This document shows positions 36,011 through 46,690 of a DNA stretch of 64,000 nt, piece by piece. Position numbers and translations under genes: made by a program. How positions within the stretch are numbered: position 1 is the stretch's first letter; each line of letters begins with the position of its first letter. Below the pieces are notes generated by a model, which was not told the origin of the DNA, searched no databases, and saw nothing but the letters and a program-made list of their open reading frames with translations. Source of the stretch: Papilionanthe hookeriana x Papilionanthe teres (lineage: Eukaryota > Streptophyta > Magnoliopsida > Asparagales > Orchidaceae). The DNA is taken from assembly GCA_022702705.1 (NCBI GenBank), contig CM040429.1, forward strand, positions 109,469,943 to 109,533,942, written 5' to 3'.

Positions 36011-37160
36011 TTGTTGGATATGACGGAAAAAGATAAATCTTATGGTCCATCAATTGAAAAACCTCCTGAACTTGAGTTAAAAATGCTTCCTAAAAATTTG
36101 AAGTATGCTTTTCTAGGTGAATCCTCAACCTTGTCTGTTATAATTTCCTCTCAATTAACTGAAAAAGAAGAAGAGAGTTTGCTTGAAATTCTGAAGAAAC
36201 ACAAGAAAGCCTTTGGATGGACAATTGCTGGTATTAAAGGAATCAGTCCTTCAATTTGTATGCACAGAATTCTTATGGAAGATAATTGCAAACCGCGGTT
36301 GATCCCCAAAGGAGATTAAATCCTATTATGAAAGAAGTTGTTAAGAAAGAAATTTTAAAGTGGTTGGATGTTGGAATTATCTACCCTATTTCAGATAGTG
36401 CATGGGTTAGTCCTATTCACTGTGTTCCTAAGAAAGGAGGAGTAACGGTGACTATTAATGAAAAGAATGAAATAATACCAACAAGACAAGTAACAGGGTG
36501 GCGAATATGCATTGATTATAGAAAATTAAACCTTGCCACAAGGAAAGATCATTTTCCACTCCCTTTTCAAGATCAAATGTTGGATAGACTGGCTGGGCAT
36601 AAATACTTTTTTTGTCTTGATGGATATACTGGTTACCACCAAATTCAAATTGCTCCTGAGGATCAAGAGAAAACTATGTTTACCAGTCCTTATGGTACGT
36701 TTGCTTTTAGAAAAATGTCCTTTGGTTTATGTAATGTCCCTGCTACATTTCAAAGATGTATGATGGCTATTTTTTGTGATTTAATTGAAAAAAGGATTGA
36801 AATTTTTATGGATCACTTTTCAGTGTTTGGAATTTCATTTGAATCATGTTTAGAACATCTATCTAAAGTTCTAAAACACTGTGAAGAAACTAATTTGGTC
36901 CTTAATTGGGAAAAATGTCAATTTATTGTAGCAGGAGGAATTGTTTTGGGACATCGTATTTCAGAAAAAGGTTTGGAGGTAGATCTTGGAAAAATTCAAG
37001 TTATATCTATTTTACCTTGCCCAACCAATGTGAGGGGAATTAGAAGTTTTTTAGGACATGCTGGATTCTACAGGCGTTACATTAAAGACTTTTCAAAAAT
37101 TACAAAACCTTTATGCCATTTACTGGAAAAGGATGCAATTTTTTATTTTGATGATAACTG
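36011..37160 (+). pseudogene. pol: Reverse transcriptase of element C (active site mutated)
   Basis: The N-terminal part is open at 36011-36319, and a frameshift near 36300 leads into the long frame 36286-38133. The RT order is clear: VSPIHCVPKKGG, then TGWRICIDYRKLN, motif A FCLDGYTGYHQI (Asp present) and the FGLCNVPATFQRCM block. The active site reads FMDH (about 36808-36819) where the family has FMDD. The second metal-binding aspartate is changed to histidine, so this RT should be dead although most of its frame is still open. Confidence 0.9.
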
Positions 37161-37640
37161 TCGTAAAGCCTTTGAAACATTAAAAGAAAAATTAATCACT
37201 GCTCCTGTAATAATTTCACCAAATTGGGAAAAATCTTTTGAATTAATGTGTGATGCTAGTGATTATGCTATTGGTGCTGTTTTGGGTCAGAAATATGATA
37301 AAGTTTTCAAAGTAATTTATTATGCTAGTAAGACTCTCAATGAAGCTCAAATTAATTATACCACTACTGAGAAAGAGTTATTAGCTATAGTATTTGCTTT
37401 TGATAAATTTCGATCATATTTAATTGGAACTAAATGTGTTGTGAATACTGATCATTCTGCTATCAAATACCTAATGAAGAAAAATGATGCAAAACCGGGA
37501 CTTATAAGATGGATTCTTCTTTTGCAAGAATTTGATTTTGAGATAGTAGATAGGAAGAGTTCTGATAATCAAATTGTTGATCATTTATCTAGGCTTGAAA
37601 TTGAAAAATCTCTCTATGATATTGAAGAAATTAATGAACA
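37161..37640 (+). pseudogene. RNase H of element C
   Basis: Part of the 36286-38133 frame. Blocks FELMCDASDYAIGAVLGQ, then YYASKTLNEAQINYTTTEKELLA and NTDHSAIKYL are intact, including the Asp, Glu and Asp positions expected for catalysis. There is no second RNase H, which separates this Athila-type element from A, B and D. Confidence 0.87.
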
Positions 37641-38974
37641 TTTCCCTGATGAAAAACTGTTCACTGTTAAAGAAAGGAATGTTCCGTGGTATGCAGACAT
37701 AGTAAACTTTATTGTTAGTTATATTATACCCTATGGTTTGACATATCATGAAAAGAAGAAATTTCAGTCTGATGCTAAGACTTATTTTTGGGATGACCCA
37801 TTTTTATATAAACAAGGAAAGGATCTTATAATTCGAAGATGTGTACCTTTGGAAGAGACTTATGAAATTATTCAAAAATGTCATGATTCCGATTATAGGG
37901 GACATTTTGGAAGTGATAAAACTGCATATAAAATATTACAATCAGGATTTTATTGGCCAACAATTTTTAAGGATGTGAATGATAATATTAAAAATTGTGA
38001 TAGATGTCAGCGTGTAAGCAATATTTCTAGAAGAAATGAGATGCCCCTCAATTATATGTTGGAAGTTGAAATACTTGATGTTTGGGGATTAGATTTTATG
38101 GGGCCATTTACACCATCTTTCGGAAATGTGTAAATTTTGATAGCAGTAGATTATGTTTCCAAATGGATTGAAGCTATTGCTTTACCTCGATGTGATGCTC
38201 AAAGTGTTGCAAATTTTTAGAAAACAATATATTTTACAGATTTGGAATACCAAGAGTAATCATAACTGATGGGGGAAGTCATTTTAGAAATGTGATTATT
38301 GGGAAGTTAGCAAAGAAATATCATATTAATCATCGCATTGCTATCGCTTATCATCCGCAGTACAAGTGGTTTGGTTGAATTATCCAATCGTGAAATTAAA
38401 AGAATATTGGAAAAAACTGTTAATCCAAATAGAAAGAATTGGTCAATTAAACTGGATTGTGCTTTGTGGGCTTATAGGACTGCTTACAGAACACCTATAG
38501 GAATGTCCCCATATAGGCTGATTTTTGGAAAAGCATGTCATTTACCTTTTGAACTTGAGCATAAGGCTTATTGGGCTATTAAAGAGTTCAAATATAATTT
38601 GAAAGATGCTCATTGAAAAGATATTATTGCAATTGAATGAGCTTGAAGAAATAAGGAATGAATCTTATGAAAATGCTAAGATTTATAAGGAAAAGATGAA
38701 GTTATGGCATAATCGGAAGATTCTTACCAAAAATCTTGTACTAGGACAACAAGTTTTGTTGTATAATTCTAAATTGAGAATATTTTCTGGAAAACTTAAG
38801 TCCAGGTGGATGGGTCCATTCATTGTGATAAAAGTTTATTCTTATGGAGTTGTAGATATTCGAGATCCTAAGACTGGAAAAATATTTAAAGTTAACGGAC
38901 ATAGACTTAAACCATATTTTTCAGTCAACATATCTAAATCTGATGAGAATTTAATGTTGGGTCACTCAGAATAA
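37641..38974 (+). pseudogene. Integrase of element C (broken)
   Basis: The zinc-binding part (HDSDYRGHFGS...CDRCQ) lies at 37880-38010. The core begins with WGLDFMGPF (about 38080). A stop at 38131, a second near 38217 and frameshifts follow. The ITDGGSHF-type block near 38262 and the GLVELSNREIKR block near 38365 keep the second Asp and the Glu. The C-terminal domain (RWMGPFIVIKVYSYG) is in the frame 38606-38974. Downstream at about 38987-39033 is the phrase gctgaagacgttaaaacaag...aggcaaccca, which I know as a common post-pol sequence of Athila-like elements. Confidence 0.87.
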
Positions 38975-39463
38975 GTTCTGGGTATGTCAGGCTGAAGACG
39001 TTAAAACAAGCACTTTGTAGGAGGCAACCCATATATATCGGTGTGCTTGGCTTTATATTTATTTTGTGTGTTTTGTTTGCTTAGTTTGGTTTGTTTTTAT
39101 GTTTTTAATTGTAGTAATTTGGAGTTTTTAAACTTAAGTAGAGTTTATTCGACCTTAATTGTTGATTAAGAGAAGTTAGAATGAAAATTTGGAGACTTAG
39201 CGGACCTGTGCTAAATTGTGCACTGGCGGCTAAGCGTCGTCTAGTTGGCGCTTAGGCGCCATAGTTAAAAAAAAATGTGAAAAATGTGAATTTTGAGCCC
39301 ATATCGTGTGGGAGAAGTTATGGAAGTTATTTAGAAGATTCTAAACGTCTAGGGGAATATTCTAGCATCTCCCAAGTCTATAAAAAGGACTAGACTTATA
39401 GAAACACTTACCCTAAGTCCAAATTTCATTTCTGAAGTCTAAGAGGAGAGTTTTGAGAGAACC

Positions 39464-39862
39464 ATGTCTTCCTGGGAGAACGACATGAAGAAGAAGCAAG
39501 ATTCTGATAAAATTAAGTTCATTAGTGATAGTGCTAAAGTGTTATTTAATGGATATCTGGCTGTTAGCATTCAAGGTATAGCAGAGATGATTGCAAAAAT
39601 TGAAGCCCGTGTGACTTTAATGGAAGTAAAAATCAATGATATTACCTTACATCTGGATCACATGGGATGGCAACTCAAGATGCAATTCAATCATTCGAGG
39701 TATGTGGAAGAAATAGATAAAGCGATGTTTGTGAAAAATAAATGGATTGAAGAAGATGATATAAGATTGAACAATGATCGCCCGTTCTATCAAATCTACA
39801 TTCCTGAAGGGTTAAATGAGAATAATAGTGGTCCTGGTTATATTCTGCCTAATGGAGAGTGA
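39464..39862 (+). CDS. Post-pol ORF of element C, 132 aa, unknown function
   Basis: This is an uninterrupted ORF from ATG (39464) to TGA in a region where almost everything else is broken. The product is hydrophilic and begins MSSWENDMKKKQDSDKIKF. It has a heptad-like middle (about residues 40-75: AEMIAKIEARVTLMEVKIND) that may form a short coiled coil, and an acidic, proline/glycine-rich end. No signal peptide or membrane segment is seen. It lies between integrase and the plant-transposon-protein-like ORF. Athila-group elements often carry extra ORFs here. I do not recognise a named domain. It may be only the N-terminal piece of a longer decayed ORF. Confidence 0.5.
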   Translation: MSSWENDMKKKQDSDKIKFISDSAKVLFNGYLAVSIQGIAEMIAKIEARVTLMEVKINDITLHLDHMGWQLKMQFNHSRYVEEIDKAMFVKNKWIEEDDIRLNNDRPFYQIYIPEGLNENNSGPGYILPNGE

Positions 39863-40703
39863 AATTAAATGTGTTTTGTTTGTATCTGTTTAGTGTCTTA
39901 ATGTGTTATGTTAGTGTTATTGTTGAGTTCATGTTTGATGTGTTTAGTGTTTTTATATATGCCTGATGATGTGATGGGTACATCTTAGAGATGTATACTT
40001 ATCAGTTTAATATTATAGTATCTTGTATTTTGTGAATTTTATCCTTTATGTTTGGATAAAATTCTAGTGTTGTATTAAATGTTGTGTTTATTTGAATATA
40101 AGTTTGTGCTTTTGTGAATTTGTGTGGAATCAATAGTTATTAAACTTTGATTTGGAGTATTTGAAGACTTATGTTGGAGAATTAATTATTGTGGACTAAT
40201 TAAGGGTAATTAATAAAGTGATTTAGTGCATATACCTTAATTATAAAAATTTAGGTACTAGCAGCTAAGCGTCAGATTGGCGGTGCTTACGCGCCAGATT
40301 TCGCGGCCAAGCACCGAATGTTCGCGCTTAAGCGCCTGTTCGCGAAATTTGTTTCCCGTGAGTTAAAAACCCAAAATTTGCCATTGTCAATGGCCCCGTC
40401 ATCTTCAACCTATGTTTTGCCGCGAAAGAGGAGCCTAGAGTTATATATTGTGGATCATTTAAGAGCCGATCTCAACAAAAATTGATAGATTTGGATTCCT
40501 TGAGGTAAGAGCACTACTCCCAAGTAAAAATTTTTTATTTTCACCATGCATTTTGGAAAATCTTAAAATCCCTATTCATGGTGAAAATTTGAGGAAAAGC
40601 TTGATAAATTGCTTGGATTTAGTGAAAATATCTTTTGGAAGATAATTTAGCAAGTTTAGTTTAATTTTGGAATTGATGGTGAATTTTTCGTGAATTTTTA
40701 GAG

Positions 40704-41593
40704 ATGGCTCCAAAGTCAAAGCGCGCTCAAGATAAGATGAAATTTGATTCTGACAAATTTGTTAGTTTGAGGGCTGAGGAACGCTACGTCGATGTATTGC
40801 AATCACGTAAGTTAATTCCTAAGCGAGTGTTTAGTAAGCTAGGAGAGGTGATTAAAGATATGATTGCAAGAAGAAACTAGCAAAATTACTGTTGCTTCTC
40901 TGCTGTTGCTGTTGTTTCTGTGGTAAGAGAATTTTATGCAAATTTACCTGCTGCAGAGGGAAATCAAGTGATGGTTAGAAGGCATGAAGTAAACTTCCCT
41001 TCAGGTGCAATCAATACCTTTTATGGACTACCTCCTCATATTTTTTGTTTTTATTCTAACTATCATCCTTCAGAAAGAGAATTAGATGAGATCATGGTGT
41101 TTCTGACTGATGCAAGAGGACTATGAAAAATTACAAATGATAGAAGAGTGAACTTTCTTGCTTCCAAATTGAATGTCATTTCTAAGGCATGACAATATTT
41201 TATCTCATCTATGTTGTTACCTTCAAGTCATACAAGTGAAGTGACGAGAGAAAGAGCTGTGTTGAACCATTGTATTCAGCATGGAAAGCCTATTGACATT
41301 GGAGGGATAATTTATGATTATGTTTTGAACTGTGCTAGATCAACCATGACTGCAGGTATGGGATTTCCTTCTTTGATTCATTCACTTTGTGAAAGATCTG
41401 AGTGAAGTTTGAAACCTGGGAAGAGGTACTTCGGCCATTGAGACCAATTACTAGTGTAAACGCTGGTGCTTACACTGTACATTCTGAGTTTGGTTGGAGA
41501 GAAGGATTTGGTAGGGCTTCTACTGCTTCTGCTTCTGCTGCTTCTACTTCTCTTGCTTCTACTTCACATGCTTCGTCATCTACTGATTCATAG
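40704..41593 (+). pseudogene. Post-pol ORF with 'putative plant transposon protein' domain (element C, broken)
   Basis: ATG 40704 opens a frame interrupted by stops near 40878, at 41124 and near 41190, and a frameshift near 41402. Frames 40920-41126, 41211-41405 and 41402-41593 are pieces of one former ORF. The order VNFPSGAINTFYGLP, then FLASKLNVIS, LLPSSHTSEVTRERAVL and GFPSLIHSLCE matches the family that Pfam calls putative plant transposon protein (Transposase_32), found in the 3' ORFs of Athila-like elements. Its function is unknown. An Ala/Ser-rich tail and, further on (about 41816-41860), an acidic codon run follow. I am sure of the family resemblance, less so of the ORF limits. Confidence 0.7.
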
Positions 41594-42477
41594 ACTAGTT
41601 TATTAAGAAAGAATTTGAAAAAAAGTGAGTCTTACTCGAGAGCATGTGAGAGATATGGATGGTAAGCTGGATAATGTTGAGAGATATATCGTAAAACATG
41701 ATGAATATGAGGAGAATTATCGACAATACTTGGATGGATCGATTAGAGGAGATCGAATGCTGAGATGCCACCTCATCCATTCTATATACCTTATGTGCCA
41801 TCCAGAGATTGGAACGAGCAAGATGATGATGATGATGAGGATGAAGAGTACTTGTATGTGTGTTTGTTTTAGTTATTGTATTGTTGTGTTGTGTTTTTGT
41901 ATGCTTCATCTAGTATTTTGTTTGATGATTGAATTATGATGTGAACCTTGATAGTATGCAGATTGTAGTTGTACTATTTATCGGTTATGCATATTGAGGT
42001 ATTGTTTTTGTTTTATTATGGATTTATATGTTGCTGTGTGGTAGTGTGTAATTGTAAATATTTTTATGTGTATGTTATGTCAGAGTTTTTAGTAGTGTGT
42101 ACTTTAAATTCCAAAAACTGTTAGGAGATTATAAACCACTATTAAGAACTTCTACTTAGGAAAACTACATGTTTAAAATTCTTCAAATTCCACTATCATC
42201 TGTTATCTGTATCAGTGTGTTATTTTAGTTGGTGAGTATTTCTTCGAAAACCTCCACTACTGTAGAAGTCTTCTGAAATTTTTACTTTTCTTGTCATAAA
42301 AAAAAGAAAGATGTTTTGAAAAACTAAATTTGATTTCATATTACTTCTGTTATTTAAATTGTTATACTTGCATATTAGGATATTAAAAATTCCTGCAAGC
42401 ATGATATGTCAGTTTTTATTTATCACCCATGTATCATTTCTTATGCTTAAATGTTTTATCCTAATTAAAAATTTAAA
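41594..42477 (+). other. 3' untranslated region of element C
   Basis: A decayed continuation of the post-pol ORF may reach about 41860. After that I see only T-rich, non-coding sequence up to the PPT. The minus-strand ORF 41595-41909 is an antisense shadow. Confidence 0.5.
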
Positions 42478-42490
42478 GTTTGGGGGGGAT
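42478..42490 (+). other. Polypurine tract of element C
   Basis: The sequence gtttgggggggat contains a run of seven G, typical of Athila-group PPTs. The expected LTR start (TGATACACC) does not follow, so either a spacer was inserted or the 3' end was rearranged. Confidence 0.6.
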
Positions 42491-42926
42491 CTTAAAAATA
42501 AAGATTTTCAAAAACCTAAAATATTATTTGATTCTCAAGAATACTTAAAAATAAATCTTATTTTTTATTGAGAACAATTATGTATATGAAGTTATATTAG
42601 GGGAATAAAATTTTGAATATAGAAATGAATAAAAGAATTTAGTTAAAATTTATAGTAATCATGAAAAACTTAAAGTTAAAATTTTCTTAATAAGGAGGTG
42701 TTAAATGAAGTTAAACTATCTTTACTAAGAAGTTTTGTATTTTGGATAAGTAGAAGATTTTACTTTTATTCTTCAAAGCTTAAATTTATTTTATTGAAGA
42801 GTAATTTTCAAATACTATTATTATGATTTTTAAGTGAAAGGTGTATATCTGACCTTTTTATAAATGGAAGGGCGGAATTCAAAATCATTAAAGGACTATC
42901 CAGATATAGTAATCCTTATCTTATAA

Positions 42927-42969
<43 letters not shown>

Positions 42970-43183
42970 AAGAATAATAAGAAAAAAAAAAAGAGAAAAA
43001 TAGTATATGAAAAGGAAGGAGAAGCTTGAGGATTTTAGGGCCTAATCAAAAATTGATTTCATACCTAAAGTTTAAGATATAAGATCAGAGAAAATCTAAA
43101 GCTTAAGGTTATAATATAGTAAGTAAAACTATTTTTCACATAAAAATTTTTAAGTAAGAAAAATAAATGTTTGAAGCCTATAT
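42491..43183 (+). other. AT-rich spacer between C PPT and duplicated B segment
   Basis: About 690 bp with no gene and no match I can see to either LTR family. It contains an (AAT)n microsatellite at 42923-42982. Where the sequence becomes B integrase (about 43184) the two share only a few bases (aagaattg). Confidence 0.6.
42923..42982. repeat. (AAT)n microsatellite
   Basis: About 20 units of AAT with single interruptions (act, aag). Confidence 0.93.
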
Positions 43184-43632
43184 TAAGAATTGGCTTGTCC
43201 ACCCAAAGATTCTGTGGATATTACAGTACAAGGACGTCAGGTTTTGTCGCGGATCAACCTCGACAGTCTACACAAGATTGGAAATAAAGAGATAACAGCC
43301 ACAGTGTCAGATGACACAGAAGATTGGCATCAACCATTGACAAAATATTTGCAAACTGGAAGATTACCAGAAGACAAGTCAGCAGCGCATCAAAGTCAGA
43401 AGAGAGCTATCTCATATGCCATAGTTGACAATGTTCTATACAGAAGATCCTTTGATCAGATGTGGCTCAGATGCCTCAGCAGAGTAGAAGCACAGAAAAT
43501 CGTCAAAGAAGTACATGCCATATTGTGTGGAGCTCACTAGTCAGGACTCGGATACTTCTGGATGGCAATGATGACGGACTACATGGACATAACAAAGAAA
43601 TGTCATCAATGCCAAGCACACGGAGTGGTTTT
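43184..43632 (+). pseudogene. Duplicated segment of element B (RNase H-integrase junction)
   Basis: This is a second copy of 31220-31663. Both begin at the end of the second RNase H, pass through LQTGRLPEDKSAAHQ, and end at the same base of integrase (after AHGVV) where a C-family LTR starts. This copy is the less decayed one, with a frame open from 43190 to 43540, whereas the first copy has extra stops. The shared end point means the segment was duplicated together with the C insertion site. Confidence 0.88.
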
Positions 43633-45502
43633 TGATACACCTAAAATATATAGTATTTTTATGAATATTTTTATACTTATGTTTAATGATATTGCACTTT
43701 AATGGAAGGTATTTTGTGTTTTTCTTGCAGGTATGATGAAAATAGATGGTCATGATGAAAGGAGTAAAATTGGATCAAATTTGGAGCAAAAAATTGAAAA
43801 ATAAAAAATTTGGCACTGGCGGCTAAGCACCGCTGGGCCGGCCCTTAGTTGCCACAGTTATAAATCGAACTTTAATTAGATTTGGCGCCAAATTCAAAAG
43901 GGAATGGATGCAACTCTTGGTGGTAATGTCCATAACTTCCTTTGGGCGGCAAATTTGAACGAAGGGGTGCGTTCCTTGGTAGATACAACGAATATGGACA
44001 CATTTTGAAGAGAAAATAAGGCACCTTTTGGTTCATTATTTAAAGAGAGTCTTAGAAGTGAAGAAGTGAAGAGTTTAATAGGCTCTTCACTATATTTCGA
44101 AGAGAGGAATTTAGGAGATTCTTCCACTGCATTTTAAGTTTTTATTTAGAGTAGGAGTAGAGAGTAGAAAGGAGAAAAGGGTCGTAGTTAAGAGTTCTTC
44201 TCCCACTTCTTTTCTTTCTTTTAGTTTAGTTTTTATTGAAGTCTGAAGTCTGTATCCTGAGTCATCAAAGTTTGGAGACTTGCTCTGAGGAGTTGTTTAG
44301 CGAAGAGTTAAAGTTTCAGAGGAACTTCCTTAGTCGTGTGGAAAGGATTTTCAGATAAGTGTTTACTTTTATTTAGTTTATCAATACTTACTTTTGTTTA
44401 TTATTTTCTTATTGTTTTTTAATTTCAAATCAATTTGTTTTTGTATTTTCCCAATGCATTCTGAGTAGTTTACGTTATCTTTTTCTTTCTTAAAATGGAG
44501 AAGTAACTAATTTAAAGAGAACTGTTGTGGAAAGTATCAGTGTTTAAAAGTTGGAAGAAGTTGTGAAGATTGATTCTGAGAACTTTGTTTACTTTTTAAT
44601 TTGGCCTGTTAAGTTGTAAAATTCATTGAGGTTATGTAAGATCCAATGCGGTATTATCTCATTAAAGTTAGTAGGAATCACATGCAATTATATTGGTGAG
44701 AACTGTAGTCCATATAAGTGAATGTAATATTAGAAGATATTTTTATAGAAGGGAGTAAAATTAGAGGATTTTAGAGTGACAGGCTAAAACCCCTTAATTT
44801 GGTATGAAGTTTTGAGTTTTGTTATGAGAAGTTAGCCCCCCAGGTGGTGGGAATCGAGGGAACTCTAGAGTGAGAGACTGGTATCTTCCCTGCCTAACCA
44901 TGTTCAAAATAATATAAATTTCAAATTAACCTATGTTCTTTATAGAACCAAGTAAGGGTAAAGAACACATTTGCTTCTATCTGTCACAACAAAATTTAAA
45001 TACTTCCACAACAATACTTTAAGAATTATTACTACTTCATGAAAGGAAAGAAAAAGTATTTTAGTTAATAGTATTTTTACATCCAGTGTTATTAGTTATT
45101 GAAACCTTTACTTTCATTGCTTAGCATTTTATTAAGAAAATTTCAAAAGATAAATCAACTTTCTAAAACTTTTCAAAATCAAGACATACTATTTCAGAAA
45201 CAATTAAAGAAAGTAAAAAGATAATTTCCCTGATTCCATTAAGGATTTTACATTTTCCCTGTGGGTTCGATATCTCGGGGCTTAATCAGAAAGTCCTATA
45301 TTACTTGATAAACGATACGTATACTTGCGTAGTATCCCATATTATAAAATTATTTTTTTCATATCTTAAATCATCAGCACATTTATCCAGCTGAACCATG
45401 TTTCTGGCATCCGTTGTACTTATATTCCTCGCGGCCCAAGTTTTTAGCGCCGTTGCCAATTTTCATATCATATTTGTAAGCACATATATTTATCGGGGAT
45501 CA
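43633..45502 (+). repeat. Second LTR of C family (1870 bp) with intact target duplication
   Basis: It has TG...CA ends. The flanks are gtttt at 43628-43632 and 45503-45507, and B integrase continues across the junction. On its own it looks like a solo LTR. It matches 31664-33534 along its full length with scattered substitutions. The right arm of the U3 inverted repeat has decayed here (43817-43853). Confidence 0.92.
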
Positions 45503-46401
45503 GTTTTGCACCAACCTTTGAATGTTCTACAGCCCACAATTGCCTCGTGGAAATTCGAGTGTTGGGACACGGATATAGTGGGTCTGATAGACCCTCCATG
45601 TTCAAAAGGAGACAAATTCATACTCGCAGCTACAGACTACTTCTCCAAGTGGTCACAGGCAGTTCTGCTATGGAAGTTACAGCACAACAAGTTCTACAGT
45701 TCTTTAAGAATCGGGTTGTTTACTGCTTCGGTGTGCCGCGAAGGATCATTTCTAACAATGGGTCTGTCTTCAGGAGCACGAAAATCAACAACTTTGTCAT
45801 AATACATGGGATAGATTGGAGATACTCTACGATCTATTATCCCAAAGCAAATGGCTTGGTAGAAGCCTTCAACAAGATGCTCATTCAAATCCTAAAGAAG
45901 ATGCTCGACGACAATAAAAGAGGATGGCACGAGAAATTGCTAGAAGCTTTGTGGGCCTACAGGATGACAGTCAGAACACCGACACAATCTACACCTTATG
46001 CACTTGTGTACGGGTCCAAGGCAGTCCTTCAGCTAGAAGTTTAGCTACCGTCGCTCCGGATCACCGTCATTAATCAAATTACAACAGAAGAGAATGCCAA
46101 ATTACGACTGGCAGAATTTGAAAGTTTTGAAGGGAAAACATTGCTTGCACAGAAAAATTTGGAACTCTATCAAGCAAAGATGATTCAAGCCCACGATAAG
46201 TTGGTCCGCACGAGGTCATTCAAAATTGGTGACCTTGTGCTCATTCTCAGAAGGCCTATTCTTGCATGAACCGACCTGGTAAGAGCCATTCATGGTGGAA
46301 AATTTTACTCTAGAGGGTCATACTAGCTCGTAGATTCTCAAGGGGATAGACCCATGTTGCCAATAAATGGACGATATCTCAAGAATTACTACACAACATG
46401 A
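45503..46401 (+). pseudogene. Element B integrase, second part (broken)
   Basis: It continues element B exactly where the LTR interrupted it (LHQPLNVLQPTIASW). Catalytic Asp residues are seen in CWDTDIVG (about 45560) and ISNNGSVF, where the second Asp reads Asn. The third position keeps Glu (NGLVEAFNK, about 45855). Stops and frameshifts lie at about 45700 and 46042 and after 46265. The C-terminus ends at TGA 46399-46401, matching the ends of A (18421) and D (62466). Confidence 0.87.
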
Positions 46402-46690
46402 GGAATCTAAAGAAAGATTTTCATTCTGATGTAGAATGGGGCCAGCGTCTGTGATTGGCTCCAAATCTTGTAATAAAATAAAGTTAAATAAAATAAAATA
46501 ATTTTCTCACAAAAGTAAAGTACACTTGTTGAAATTTCTAAATTCAAATCTTATAAAACTATATTAAATAAGATAATTTCATAAAAACAATTATGAAACT
46601 TATTAAAATGAAAGATAATGAGTTTGTCCTTGTTCTTGTTCGTGCAAAACACCACTCACTGACATTTTCTCATGTTTACTTATGCAGGAG
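46402..46690 (+). other. Spacer with putative splice acceptor before B AlkB-like ORF
   Basis: About 290 bp of A/T-rich non-coding DNA ends in a T-rich tract and tatgcag (AG at 46686-46687), three bases before the codon that matches the AlkB start. The position corresponds to the acceptors at 18748 and 62303. The ORFs 46593-46775 and 46603-46872 are not supported. Confidence 0.5.

Larger units (their letters stand above)
31664..43183 (+). mobile_element. Element C: Athila-type Ty3/gypsy retrotransposon inserted in B
   Basis: It has an LTR, a tRNA-Asp-type PBS, Athila-like gag, protease, RT, RNase H and integrase, two post-pol ORFs, and a G-run PPT near 42482. It inserted into the integrase of element B. 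The internal region ends at about 43183. There a second copy of B integrase begins instead of a 3' LTR, so the right end is rearranged. All of gag-pol is broken and the RT active site is mutated. Confidence 0.85.

Noticed and set aside
41595..41939. Two opposed 104-codon ORFs
   Set aside because: They are mutual shadows over the decayed tail of the post-pol ORF; the His-rich and Met-rich runs come from gat/atg repeats.
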